Positions 49,299 through 58,830 are shown, counted from the first letter of the stretch. The stretch is DNA of 64,000 nt from Streptomyces wedmorensis (GCF_000716445.1 NZ_JNWK01000006.1:62001-126000), one strand, 5' to 3'. Notes: generated by a model not told the origin, from the sequence alone. Translations and numbers: made by a program.

Positions 49299-49352
49299 CC
49301 AGTCGCCGGGGCCCGGTTCCTCGGGGTTCCGGGGCCGAGCCCCGACGACTGG
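49299..49352 (-). promoter_or_regulatory. Stem-loop in the fusA-tuf gap
   Basis: CCAGTCG-CC-GGGGC pairs with GCCCC-GA-CGACTGG around a GC-rich centre, shortly after the fusA stop. It could act as attenuator, processing site or partial terminator upstream of the tuf leader. Confidence 0.5.
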
Positions 49353-49382
49353 TGTCAAGCCTAAAGCGTGAACTCGGGAGAG

Positions 49383-51512
<2,130 letters not shown>

Positions 51513-51551
51513 ATCGGCTCAGTCTTCTCTCGGTCTCGATGTGGGTTGCGA

Positions 51552-52022
51552 CTACCAGCGGTAGTGCGCGAAGGCCTTGTTGGACTCGGCCATCTTGTGC
51601 GTGTCCTCGCGCTTCTTGACCGCAGCGCCAAGACCGTTGGAGGCGTCGAGGAGCTCGTTCATGAGGCGCTCGGTCATGGTCTTCTCGCGACGGGCGCGGG
51701 AGTAACCGACGAGCCAGCGGAGGGCCAGCGTGGACGCGCGGCCCGGCTTGACCTCGATCGGCACCTGGTAGGTGGCGCCACCGACACGGCGGGACTTGAC
51801 CTCGAGGGCCGGCTTGACGTTCTCGAGAGCGCGCTTCAGCGTGATGACCGGGTCCTGGCCGGTCTTCTCGCGAAGACCCTCCATGGCGCCGTACACGATG
51901 CGCTCGGCGGTGGAACGCTTGCCGTCCAGCAGGATCTTGTTGATCAGCGAGGTGACAAGAGGAGAGCTGTAGACCGGGTCGATGATGACCGGGCGCTTCG
52001 GGGCGGGGCCCTTACGAGGCAT
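51552..52022 (-). CDS. rpsG: 30S ribosomal protein S7
   Basis: A 156-residue head-assembly protein, in E. coli the repressor of the str operon. [20 protein letters not shown] leads and TEAKAH-type C-terminus NKAFAHYRW ends it. ATG 52022, two bases after rpsL. Confidence 0.98.
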   Translation of the reverse strand: MPRKGPAPKRPVIIDPVYSSPLVTSLINKILLDGKRSTAERIVYGAMEGLREKTGQDPVITLKRALENVKPALEVKSRRVGGATYQVPIEVKPGRASTLALRWLVGYSRARREKTMTERLMNELLDASNGLGAAVKKREDTHKMAESNKAFAHYRW

Positions 52023-52024
52023 TC

Positions 52025-52396
52025 TTACTTCTCCTTCTTGGCGCCGTAGCGGCTGCGAGCCTGCTTACGGTTCTTGACGCCCTGCGTGTCGAGGGAACCG
52101 CGGATGATCTTGTAACGAACACCCGGCAGGTCCTTCACACGGCCACCACGCACGAGCACGATGGAGTGCTCCTGCAGGTTGTGACCCTCACCCGGGATGT
52201 AGGCCGTGACCTCGATGCCCGAGGTCAGACGCACACGCGCGACCTTACGGAGGGCCGAGTTCGGCTTCTTCGGGGTGGTCGTGAACACACGCGTGCAGAC
52301 GCCGCGACGCTGAGGGGAACCCTCGAGTGCGGGCGTCTTGTTCTTCTCGACCTTGTCCTGCCGGCCCTTACGGACCAGCTGCTGGATCGTAGGCAC
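52025..52396 (-). CDS. rpsL: 30S ribosomal protein S12
   Basis: A 123-residue decoding-centre protein. The loop [20 protein letters not shown] and [17 protein letters not shown] carry wild-type lysines at both positions where streptomycin resistance normally arises. It starts at GTG 52396. First gene of the str operon. Confidence 0.98.
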   Translation of the reverse strand: MPTIQQLVRKGRQDKVEKNKTPALEGSPQRRGVCTRVFTTTPKKPNSALRKVARVRLTSGIEVTAYIPGEGHNLQEHSIVLVRGGRVKDLPGVRYKIIRGSLDTQGVKNRKQARSRYGAKKEK

Positions 52397-52694
52397 TACT
52401 TCTCCGGTTTCTGTGTGCCGTCGGTAAAACTAACCTGGAACATTCACCGACCCACGCGGTCGGGTGTGTCGAATCTCGCGGACCTCCGCACGAGGCGGAA
52501 AAGGCGCGGATCACGGTGGCCGATATATGACTCGCTGTGCGGTTGAGGACACGCACACGAGCCCAGGCACACCCCAGGCACAAGGCATGAGCGTACCTAC
52601 CGCATGGACTCCGGTCAAAACAAATGCCCACGCGCGAGAGTCCCGGCGGCCCCGGAGAGGGCCGCCGGTCGCGGCCCGTGCCGATCGGTCGCGA
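52397..52694 (-). promoter_or_regulatory. rpsL: str operon leader and promoter region
   Basis: About 300 bases between the XRE regulator and rpsL. It contains the element shared with the S10 leader at 52447-52471. No gene is supported. The rpsL promoter must lie here, but the boxes cannot be placed safely; an AT-rich CATATATCG at about 52522-52530 on the minus strand is the least GC-rich stretch. Confidence 0.55.
52447..52471 (-). promoter_or_regulatory. Conserved hairpin element in the rpsL leader
   Basis: Partner of 43652-43676: same CGACAC-lead and CCGACC-GCGTG-GGTCGG stem, one base different out of 25. It lies about 50 bases upstream of the rpsL start. Confidence 0.6.
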
Positions 52695-53144
52695 TCAGTC
52701 GCGCGCGGTGCGCCTCGGTTCGACCGACGCCTGGGCGTCCGCGCCCTCCACGTCCGGCTCCAGGAACTGGTTCACGACCTTGACGAAGACGCCCAGGCGC
52801 TCGTCGGGGACGCCGAGCCAGCGGGCGAAGTCCTCCATGGTCGGCTGCCAGTCGCTGGGCGGCAGCAGGTCGGCCGCCAGCGGGAGCTCCTCGGGGGACA
52901 CCCGGCCGGACCGGATCAGCATGTCGCGGACGGAGACCCCGAGCAGGGGCGCGATCCGGCGCATGGTCTCCAGGTCCGGCATGCTCTGCCGCTGCAGCAG
53001 CCGCGTGACGGCCGCGCGGTGCACTCCGGCCTCGTCCGCGATGCGGGACTTCCCGCCACCGCGGGGGCTGTCGATGTCGTATCCGCGCGCCCGCATCAGG
53101 CCCTCGACCCAGCCTGCGAACTCGTCGAGCCCTTGAGTGCTCAT
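52695..53144 (-). CDS. XRE-family helix-turn-helix regulator
   Basis: A 149-residue DNA-binding protein. The HTH lies at about residues 32-82: SRIADEAGVHRAAVTRLLQR then PDLETMRRIAPLLGVSVRDML. The C-terminal half (WQPTMEDFARWLGVPDERLG) is not recognised and may be for dimerisation or signal sensing. ATG 53144. It is divergent from the Wbl gene across 254 bases that hold repeated TTGCGTGC-type half-sites; regulators with this layout usually bind such sites to control both directions. It separates the conserved str operon from the phage-like genes. Confidence 0.85.
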   Translation of the reverse strand: MSTQGLDEFAGWVEGLMRARGYDIDSPRGGGKSRIADEAGVHRAAVTRLLQRQSMPDLETMRRIAPLLGVSVRDMLIRSGRVSPEELPLAADLLPPSDWQPTMEDFARWLGVPDERLGVFVKVVNQFLEPDVEGADAQASVEPRRTARD

Positions 53145-53196
53145 GTGTAAACCGCTCCTCGCTCCCCCACCCTCCGGATCCCATACCTTAGCGTGC

Positions 53197-53232
53197 TTGC
53201 GCGCGCGGAATTACGTGCTTTCGGGCACGCAA
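53197..53232. promoter_or_regulatory. Candidate operator sites, regulator-proximal
   Basis: TTACGTGC (53211-53218) and GCACGCAA (53225-53232) form an inverted repeat with a six-base centre; a further half-site TTGCGCGC lies at 53197-53204. They are 50-90 bases upstream of the XRE gene. Confidence 0.5.
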
Positions 53233-53278
53233 TCGTGTCGAATCGGTGAAGGGCAGCTCACGGGCGTGACGATTTTTG

Positions 53279-53296
53279 TTGCGCGCTCGCACGCAA
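53279..53296. promoter_or_regulatory. Candidate operator site, Wbl-proximal
   Basis: TTGCGCGCTCGCACGCAA: half-sites TTGCGCGC and GCACGCAA around a two-base centre, 7 of 8 positions paired. It lies 103 bases upstream of the Wbl start. The same design recurs at 55756-55773. Confidence 0.6.
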
Positions 53297-53398
53297 CGTG
53301 TAAGTCTGGCTCGCCGCCGCACTCGTCGGCCCCCCTGAGCCACAGGAGCCCCACCGGCCCCACTGGTCCCGGGGAGGCCCGGACCGTGGAGAACTCCC

Positions 53399-53674
53399 TT
53401 GTTCCATCCCGACCCGTCCCCCTGGCAAGCCTCCGCCGCGTGCGCCGGCCTCGCCCCGTCCGTCGTCTTCGCCCGCCGCGCCAAGGAGGCGGCCCCGGCC
53501 CTGCGGGCCTGCGCCGACTGCCCCGTACGCCGTGAGTGCGAGGCGGCCGTGGCCCCGGCCGAGAGCTACTTCGACGGCGTCTGCGCCGGCCGCCTCTGGC
53601 GCAACGGCCGCCCGGCGGACGCGCAGCGCGTCGCCAAGGCGGTCGCGCTGGTGGGGAGCGGCCGCCGTGGCTGA
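53399..53674 (+). CDS. WhiB-like (Wbl) iron-sulfur protein
   Basis: A 91-residue Wbl protein: Cys 15 in SAACAGL, then CADCPVRREC (Cys 38, 41, 47), giving the four [4Fe-4S] ligands, and GVCAGRLWRNG in place of the usual G-[VI]-W-G-G turn. A basic tail is short. Wbl proteins bind sigma factors or DNA in response to redox or NO, and some are phage-borne. The best start is TTG 53399, with GTGGAG before it; no ATG or GTG is available. It overlaps the next gene by eight bases. First gene of a Wbl / zinc-ribbon / MerR-like trio. Confidence 0.85.
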   Translation: MFHPDPSPWQASAACAGLAPSVVFARRAKEAAPALRACADCPVRRECEAAVAPAESYFDGVCAGRLWRNGRPADAQRVAKAVALVGSGRRG

Positions 53675-54461
53675 CCGGACCGAGACCACCGGCGACTCCG
53701 CCCACGCCCACCGCAACGACACGTCCGCCCCCGCCGCCGGCCGGACCGTCGAGGTCGTCCTGCGGGACATCACGCTCTGGACCGCCTCCCTCGTACGGCA
53801 GTTCCCCGAGCTGTCCGAGGAGTTGGCGCCCGGCCGCAGCGCCCCCGCCGGCACCCAGCCCACCGCCCCGCACCCGGGCCGCGACGAGCTGATCCGCGCC
53901 GAGCGGCGCGAGGCGCTGCTGCTCGAACAGCGGCACGGCCTTTCCGTACCCGGGCACGGCGCCGCCCCCATCCGGCTGCACATCTCCGACGCCATCCGGG
54001 ACATCACCGACGGCGTCGTCGAGCTGGAGGAGGCGGTCTGCGCCCGCCTCCTGCTGCCCCGGCCGCGCCGGGCCGGCGTGATCGAGCGGCTGCGCCGGAT
54101 CGTCGGGCTGCTCGACGCCGTCGCCGGGCACCCGGACCTCGCCCGGCACGTCCGCGACGAGATCCGCCGGATGGCCCGCCGCTGCGCCCGCACGCTCGGC
54201 GACGCGGAGACGGTCGTACGGGTGACGGGCCGCTGCCCCTGGTGCGACTCGGTGTCGCTGCGGGCGTTCCCGGACCGCCGGGCCGTCCTGTGCGTCAACC
54301 CGGCGTGCGTCTGCACGGACTCGGCGTGCGGCTGCCAGGACGACCCCGCGTACCGGCACCTGTGGGCCGAGGAGCAGTGGGAGGAGCTGTCGGAGGCCTC
54401 GGGGACGCGTACCGAGGAGATCGAAGCGGCGATGGACGACACGAAGGAAACCGGATGCTGA
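53667..54461 (+). CDS. Zinc-ribbon protein of unknown function
   Basis: A 264-residue protein. Residues 20-170 are helical and charged (VEVVLRDITLWTASLVRQFP; IRLHISDAIRDITDGVVELEE; GVIERLRRIVGLLDAVAGHP). Near residue 190 a cysteine cluster GRCPWCDSVSLRAF then VLCVNPACVCTDSACGCQDD suggests a zinc ribbon, often nucleic-acid binding. GTG 53667, inside the end of the Wbl gene, with GGGGAG upstream. Proteins of this look accompany phage-like genes in Streptomyces; a role in regulation or DNA handling is inference. Confidence 0.7.
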   Translation: MADRTETTGDSAHAHRNDTSAPAAGRTVEVVLRDITLWTASLVRQFPELSEELAPGRSAPAGTQPTAPHPGRDELIRAERREALLLEQRHGLSVPGHGAAPIRLHISDAIRDITDGVVELEEAVCARLLLPRPRRAGVIERLRRIVGLLDAVAGHPDLARHVRDEIRRMARRCARTLGDAETVVRVTGRCPWCDSVSLRAFPDRRAVLCVNPACVCTDSACGCQDDPAYRHLWAEEQWEELSEASGTRTEEIEAAMDDTKETGC

Positions 54462-54667
54462 GCTCGCCCGCACTGCCCGCGCTGCCCGCGCTGATCCCCG
54501 GGCCGCTCGCCGCCGAGGAGGCCGGCGTCGCGCCCGCGACGATCCGCAAGTGGGTCCAGCTGGGCCATCTGCGGGCGGCGGGCCGGGCCGGCCGGGCCCA
54601 GCTCTTCCGCCTGGAGGACGTCTTCGCGGCCGAGCGGCTGGCCCGCCGCCGGCCCCGTACCGCCTGA
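54455..54667 (+). CDS. MerR-like helix-turn-helix protein
   Basis: A 70-residue protein. PGPLAAEEAGVAPATIRKWVQLGHLRAAGRAGR (residues 14-46) is a winged HTH of the MerR/excisionase type, without a ligand domain. ATG 54455 overlaps the previous stop by seven bases, so the three genes are coupled. It ends just before a strong terminator. In phages such proteins act as excisionases or small regulators. Confidence 0.78.
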   Translation: MLSSPALPALPALIPGPLAAEEAGVAPATIRKWVQLGHLRAAGRAGRAQLFRLEDVFAAERLARRRPRTA

Positions 54668-54686
54668 GCCCCACCCCCTCGTTCCC

Positions 54687-54723
54687 GAAGCGCCCCGCGT
54701 CCCTCCCGGACGCGGGGCGCTTC
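54687..54723. terminator. Terminator after the Wbl / zinc-ribbon / MerR-like trio
   Basis: A perfect 16-base-pair stem (54687-54702 with 54708-54723) and five-base loop, 20 bases beyond the stop. Confidence 0.88.
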
Positions 54724-54732
54724 GTCGTGTCC

Positions 54733-54792
54733 CGGGAGGCGTCCTCGGGAGGCGTCCTCGGGAGGCGTCCTCGGGAGGTGTCCTCGGGAGGC
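54733..54792. repeat. 13-base tandem repeats
   Basis: Unit CGGGAGGCGTCCT, three perfect copies, a fourth with one change and a partial fifth, between the terminator and the stop of the ATP-grasp gene. The 13-base period excludes a coding role. Confidence 0.88.
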
Positions 54793-54799
54793 CGTCGTC

Positions 54800-55630
54800 T
54801 CAGGAAGCCGCGAGGAAGGCGCGCAGCGAGTCGACCATCGCGTCGGCGAACCCGTCGCGCACCGGCTCGGGGACCCGGTCCAGGGAGAGGTACGGGTTGA
54901 GGTCCTCCAGCTCGACGAGGAGCAGCTCGCCCCCGGGGGCGCGGCAGGCGTCGACGCGCTGGACGCCGTGGTCGAGGGTGTTCCAGTCGACGAAGCGGCG
55001 GGCGAACGCGAGGTCCTCGGCGGTCGGTTCGTACGGTTCCAGGACCCAGCGGCGCTCGGGGTCGGGGGCGTACAGGGCGTACTGGAAGCGGTCGTCGACG
55101 AAGTAGAAGGACACCTCGTACCGGAAGTCGACGCGGGGCTGGACGAGCAGCTCGCCGTACGGCAGGCCGGCGAGCTCCTCGTGCGCCAGGAAGCGCAGGC
55201 CTATGGAGTCGGCGCCCGCCTTGGGCTTGACCGCGTACCGCGCGGCCTCGGGCAGCAGGTGCAGGTCCTCGGCCCGGTCGACGGTGGGGATGACGGGGTA
55301 CCCGGCGGCCGTCAGGTCCAGGAGGTACTGCTTGCCCGCCATGTCGCCGCGGCCGTGCAGCGGGTTGTAGACGCGGGTGCCGAGTGCGGTCGCCCGCTCG
55401 CGGAAGGCGTCGTACGCCTCCTGGTAGCCGAGGACCGGGCCGCTGTTGCGGACGACCACGGCGTCGAAGCCCTCCATGAGCGCGGCCGCGTCGAGCGGGT
55501 GGCACAGCGCCAGGTCGAAGTCCTCGCGCAGCCGCGCGGTCAGGTGGATGTCCTCGTCGCAGTAGCGGCGCCCCCGGGCCGGGTAGGCCAGGTCGGTCAC
55601 GTACAGCAGGCGGGCGCGGTCGGCGGCCAC
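54800..55630 (-). CDS. ATP-grasp family protein
   Basis: A 276-residue protein expected to join a carboxylate to an amine or other nucleophile using ATP. The middle shows YAVKPKAGADSIGLRFL (nucleotide loop), ELLVQPRVDFRYEVSFYFV and the metal site LLLVELEDLNPYLSL. The N-terminal DAVVVRNSGPVLGYQEAYDAF resembles RimK-like proteins. Substrate unknown. I chose GTG 55630, with GAGGGAG before it. It is divergent from the first tail gene, and the shared 305-base region contains a TTGCGTGC palindrome, so it may belong to the same regulon. Confidence 0.8.
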   Translation of the reverse strand: MAADRARLLYVTDLAYPARGRRYCDEDIHLTARLREDFDLALCHPLDAAALMEGFDAVVVRNSGPVLGYQEAYDAFRERATALGTRVYNPLHGRGDMAGKQYLLDLTAAGYPVIPTVDRAEDLHLLPEAARYAVKPKAGADSIGLRFLAHEELAGLPYGELLVQPRVDFRYEVSFYFVDDRFQYALYAPDPERRWVLEPYEPTAEDLAFARRFVDWNTLDHGVQRVDACRAPGGELLLVELEDLNPYLSLDRVPEPVRDGFADAMVDSLRAFLAAS

Positions 55631-55935
55631 GGGCGACTCCCTCGGTTCGGTGGCGGCCAACCTATCGAGCGGGCGTTTTCCCTTGTCGAGGCGGTGTTCC
55701 CCCGGTTCCGGCGGATGGGCTCCCGACGGTCCGGGGGCATGAGCCTCCGAACTAGTTGCGTGCGCGCACGCTCTCTGTCACAGTTGGTGCAGCGGCGGAG
55801 CTGCGCCCGCAGGACGGGCGGCAGCCTCCGCCGTCCGTCGTCCGGGAGCGCTGCCGCGCCCCGCCCCCTCCCCCGCCGGAGCGCCCCGGGCGACACCCCG
55901 TCCCGCACCCGTCCCCTCTCCCGAGGAGAACCGTC
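55631..55935. promoter_or_regulatory. Divergent control region between the ATP-grasp gene and the tail operon
   Basis: 305 bases without a gene. It contains the palindrome at 55756-55773 and ends with a GAGGAGAA ribosome site for the first tail gene. No sure -10/-35 boxes. Confidence 0.6.
55756..55773. promoter_or_regulatory. Candidate operator upstream of the tail cassette
   Basis: TTGCGTGCGCGCACGCTC: half-sites TTGCGTGC and GCACGC-C around a two-base centre, the same architecture as 53279-53296. It lies 163 bases upstream of the first tail gene. Confidence 0.62.
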
Positions 55936-56346
55936 ATGACCACTCCCCCGAGTGCTTTCCCGGACGTCGAGAAGCTGGTCGTCGACGTCCTCAAGGCCGA
56001 CCCCGCCCTCGCCGGCGCCACCATCGCCGTCAACGCGCCGGCCGGCTTCGACGGCACCCAGAGCGCCGTCCTGGTCAACCGCCGCGGCGGCGCCTGGATC
56101 GGCGACCAGCACGTCGACATGCCGCTGATCGAGTTCGAGGTCTACGGGCCGAGCAAGACCGCCGCCCACGTCCTCGCCAACGGCGCCCGGCGGGCGCTGC
56201 TCGCCACCATCGGCAAGCAGCTCGGCGCCAACAACGTCGTGCACGACGTCGAGGAGCAGGACGGGCCGCGCTGGCTGCCCGACTACCTCTACCGGGGCGC
56301 GAACCGCTACCTCTGCGTCATCCGCCTCTCCCTGACCGTCTTCTGA
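55936..56346 (+). CDS. Tail terminator / head-tail joining-like protein
   Basis: A 136-residue protein, MTTPPSAFPDVEKLVVDVLK to YLCVIRLSLTVF, with the alpha/beta pattern of small siphophage tail-completion proteins (gpU / gp17-like): FVEVYG-like EFEVYGPSKTAAHVLANGARRALL and a late YRGANRYLCVIRLSL strand. Its place directly before the tail tube gene fits. Such proteins cap the tail tube, and in phage join it to the head. ATG 55936 with GAGGAG before it. Confidence 0.7.
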   Translation: MTTPPSAFPDVEKLVVDVLKADPALAGATIAVNAPAGFDGTQSAVLVNRRGGAWIGDQHVDMPLIEFEVYGPSKTAAHVLANGARRALLATIGKQLGANNVVHDVEEQDGPRWLPDYLYRGANRYLCVIRLSLTVF

Positions 56347-56456
56347 CGGCCGCTCCCCTGAGCGTCGCCGCCGCCCCGAGCGGCTCCTGAGCGCCGCTCA
56401 CCCCCGATCGCCCCCCGAGCCCGTACGGCTCCCTGACGGGCGCTCACCCACAGACC

Positions 56457-56480
56457 AGGCCTCGCCGTCCGGCGGGGCCT
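56457..56480 (+). terminator. Terminator-like hairpin before the tail tube gene
   Basis: AGGCCTCGCCG pairs with GGCGGGGCCT (one T-G type mismatch) and is followed by TTTGCC. It lies in the 198-base gap between the tail terminator-like gene and the tube gene, so it may attenuate, or end, the first transcript. Confidence 0.6.
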
Positions 56481-56544
56481 TTGCCGTACCCGGACCCGAC
56501 GTCCGGGGCGGTGCAACCACCCCACCCCAAGGAGAAACCCCACC

Positions 56545-57156
56545 ATGGCTGGAAACAACTCTGCCGAAATCCGCGTCGCAGGCACCGGCAAGCTCTACGT
56601 CGCCGACGCCGGCACCTCCGCCCCGGCCACCTTCGGCACGGACTCCGCCGCCGACTGGTCCGGCGCGGGCTGGAAGGACCTCGGCTTCACCTCCGGCGAC
56701 GGCGTCACCTTCTCCAAGAAGGACAAGCTGGAGGCCATCGACTCGTGGCAGTCGGTCTCCCCGATCCACTACATCTACTCGAGCCGTGACCTCTCGCTGA
56801 AGTTCTCGCTGCTCCAGTTCAACGAGGACACGCTGCCCTTCTTCATGGGCGGCGACGCCGTCAAGGCGGAGCCGACGCCCGCCGTCGACACCTACCGCTA
56901 CGAGATCGCGGAGCGTCCGTTCGCCGACGTGCGCGCCCTCGGCCTGGAGTTCACCGACGTCAAGGCCGGCGGCACGACCGCGGTGCGCTACCGCTTCATC
57001 ATCCCGCGCGGTCAGGTCACCGCCACCGACGACATCAAGCTGGCCCGCAAGGCGGCGTCCCAGCTGGGCATCACCTTCAGCGCGATGTCGAAGGGTGACG
57101 GCAAGCCGCTGGCGACCTTCCTCATGAAGGACAGCCAGTACTCCGCGACCGTCTGA
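56545..57156 (+). CDS. Major tail (tube) protein
   Basis: A 203-residue protein, MAGNNSAEIRVAGTGKLYVADA to LATFLMKDSQYSATV. The pattern of GKLYVADAGT near the start, WKDLGFTSGDGVTFSKK, FSLLQFNEDTLPFFMGG and a strand-rich end is that of siphophage tube proteins in actinobacteriophages. Expected to polymerise into the tail tube. ATG 56545 with AAGGAG. It is followed by a very stable hairpin, as expected for a gene that needs much more product than its neighbours. Confidence 0.85.
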   Translation: MAGNNSAEIRVAGTGKLYVADAGTSAPATFGTDSAADWSGAGWKDLGFTSGDGVTFSKKDKLEAIDSWQSVSPIHYIYSSRDLSLKFSLLQFNEDTLPFFMGGDAVKAEPTPAVDTYRYEIAERPFADVRALGLEFTDVKAGGTTAVRYRFIIPRGQVTATDDIKLARKAASQLGITFSAMSKGDGKPLATFLMKDSQYSATV

Positions 57157-57169
57157 TCCCTCTCCCCCC

Positions 57170-57200
57170 GGGGCGGGACGGCACACCGCCGTCCCGCCCC
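57170..57200 (+). terminator. Stable hairpin after the tail tube gene
   Basis: A perfect 13-base-pair stem, GGGGCGGGACGGC with GCCGTCCCGCCCC, and a five-base loop, 14 bases beyond the stop. Likely an attenuator or RNA stabiliser. Confidence 0.7.
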
Positions 57201-57244
57201 ACCCCTCTCCTCTTCACACATCCGAACAAGGAGTACGCATCACC

Positions 57245-57535
57245 ATGGCCCGTTTCGACGTCAACGCAGCCCGCGCCCAGCGACAGGAGGCCCACGGTCG
57301 CAAGTGGTCCTTCGAACTGGACGGCGAGACCTACACCCTTCCGACCGAGCTCAGCCGCGCCACCGCCAAGGGGCTGCGCAAGCTCGACGACAACGACGTG
57401 GACGGCCTGCTCGCACTCCTGATGGGTGAGGAGCAGTTCTCCCGCTTCGAGCAGCACGACATCACCATGCAGGACATCGCCGCCATCCTGGAGGCCTACG
57501 GCAAGGAGACCGGGCTCGGCCTGGGGGAAGACTGA
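57245..57535 (+). CDS. Tail assembly chaperone G
   Basis: A 96-residue protein, ARFDVNAARAQRQEAHGRKW to GKETGLGLGED, with the small alpha/beta look of gpG-type chaperones that coat the tape measure protein before tube polymerisation. Position between tube and tape measure is diagnostic. Its end overlaps a slippery CTG GGG GAA, and the next frame continues open, so it also forms the first part of a G-T fusion. ATG 57245. Confidence 0.82.
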   Translation: MARFDVNAARAQRQEAHGRKWSFELDGETYTLPTELSRATAKGLRKLDDNDVDGLLALLMGEEQFSRFEQHDITMQDIAAILEAYGKETGLGLGED

Positions 57536-57960
57536 GCCTCGTCGAGTTCGTCGATGAACACGCCGAGGCCCTTGAGGCGGACTTCATCCGCTATTACGGG
57601 GTCGACCTCCTCGACTGGCACCGTGGGGAGCTCTCCAGCCGTCGCCTCATGGTGCTGATCAAGCACCTGCCGCGGGACAGCTCCGTCCATCGCGACCTGC
57701 ACGGCGAGGCCGCCGAGTGGTCGATCAGCGACCATCTGCTCGCCGCCACGGTGGACCATCTGGCCGTGTCGAACTGGATGTTCGCCTGCGTCAACACAGG
57801 CGAGGACTCCGACCCGCCGGAGGCACCGACGCCCGTCCCCCGTCCGGGCGACTCCGACAAGGACAAGGACGGAGAGCAGGCGGACCAGGACGGGCAGAGC
57901 CCGTCCACCGAGGGAGGCGAGGCCGTCTCCCCCCAGGCCATCGCCCGCTTCTTCGGGTGA
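57245..57960 (+). CDS. Tail assembly chaperone G-T, made by -1 frameshift
   Basis: The T part (57526-57960, 144 residues, GRLSLVEFVDEHAEALEADF to AIARFFG) has no start codon near its beginning and lies in the -1 frame relative to G. Slippage on C-TGG-GGG-A at 57521-57529 lets the glycine tRNA re-pair perfectly with GGG and gives a fusion of about 238 residues: 94 from G and 144 from T. The frame, position and lack of a start are as in the lambda G-GT system. The T C-terminal 45 residues are an acidic Pro/Asp/Lys linker. Only part of the ribosomes would shift. Confidence 0.78.
57521..57529 (+). promoter_or_regulatory. Putative -1 ribosomal frameshift site
   Basis: CTGGGGGAA: in the zero frame CTG GGG GAA, four codons before the stop of G; in the -1 frame GGG GGA. 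P-site pairing is kept; A-site pairing changes from GAA to GGA. It is not the lambda heptamer, but G-rich variants occur in actinophages. Confidence 0.68.
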
Positions 57961-57968
57961 TCCCGCGG

Positions 57969-58008
57969 CCCCCGGAGCCCCTTCCCGTCAGGGAGTGGGC
58001 TCCGGGGG
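57969..58008. terminator. Bidirectional terminator between G-T and the reverse gene
   Basis: CCCCCGGAGCCC pairs with GGGCTCCGGGGG (12 of 12) and an inner CTTCCC/GGGAG continues. It lies between converging stops and overlaps the last codons of the reverse gene. Confidence 0.85.
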
Positions 58009-58830
58009 CGCTTCTTCCTTTGCCCGTTCGGCGGTCATGTCCTTCTCCAGGGCCCTGGCCCGGTCGGACAGCCTCCGCCCCCTGCTCGCGCGCGCGTCCG
58101 GGTCGCCCGGGTCGGCGTCGCGGCGGTCGGCGGACGGTCCGGCCTGGACGGGCACCCCGGCCAGCGGCGGGACGATCGGCCGGCCGCCCTTGCCGCGTAC
58201 GACCTTCCGTACCGGCTGGGCGTTCCGGCGGGTCCGGCTCTCCTGTGCGGTCACGAGGAGGTCGGGCTCCGGCTCCGGTTCGGGTTCCTTCTGGTGCTCG
58301 GGCTCCGGCTCGCTTCCGGTCCGCTGTCCCGCGTCGGTTCGCCGGCCGGCGGCCGGGCGCTCTTCGGGTTCGGTCCGCGGTCCGGTCTCGGCCCGCTGTT
58401 CGAACAGCTCGCGTTCCCTGCGTACGCGCTCCTCGGCCTCGACGACGGCCGCGGGCGGTTCGAGGAGCCGGGCGAAGGGCAGCGCGATGACCCGGGCGCC
58501 GCCTTCCTGGCCCGCGTCCGTACGGCGCTGGGGGCGGCGGATTCCACGCGCGTCACCCTGCCCCTGCGCGTAGGCGTCGGCGACGCGCTTCTCGTACTCC
58601 CTGCGGATGCGGGGCAGTTCGTCCGAGACGGCCTCGGCCCAGCCGGACGTGAAGGCGGTCGTCTCGCGCCTGTCGACCTCGGCCCTGGGGATCACGACGA
58701 GTTCCTCGGGGGCGTACCCGGAGACGTGGACGAGCTCCGAGAGGTAGGCGAAGAGGTGGGGCAGGTCGGGGTGGGCCGCAAGCCAGTCGACGACCCGCTC
58801 CCGGCGACCAGCGCCCGGCTCCGTATCCAT
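57988..58830 (-). CDS. Reverse-strand protein inside the tail cassette, unknown function
   Basis: A 280-residue protein. Residues 1-105 are helical, with DWLAAHPDLPHLFAYLSELVH and RETTAFTSGWAEAVSDELP; residues 110-280 are low complexity, rich in Arg, Glu and Pro, with an EPEPEP stretch. No membrane segment. The ETTAFTSGW motif recurs as ETLAYTAGW in the 70-residue forward gene on the other side of the divergent promoter. ATG 58830. A gene on the opposite strand within tail genes suggests a regulator, immunity or late-acquired accessory. Confidence 0.65.
   Translation of the reverse strand: MDTEPGAGRRERVVDWLAAHPDLPHLFAYLSELVHVSGYAPEELVVIPRAEVDRRETTAFTSGWAEAVSDELPRIRREYEKRVADAYAQGQGDARGIRRPQRRTDAGQEGGARVIALPFARLLEPPAAVVEAEERVRRERELFEQRAETGPRTEPEERPAAGRRTDAGQRTGSEPEPEHQKEPEPEPEPDLLVTAQESRTRRNAQPVRKVVRGKGGRPIVPPLAGVPVQAGPSADRRDADPGDPDARASRGRRLSDRARALEKDMTAERAKEEAPPEPTP

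Noticed and set aside
52025..52396. Streptomycin-resistance mutation in rpsL
   Set aside because: Both lysines of the usual resistance positions are present ([10 protein letters not shown] and GRVKDLPGV).
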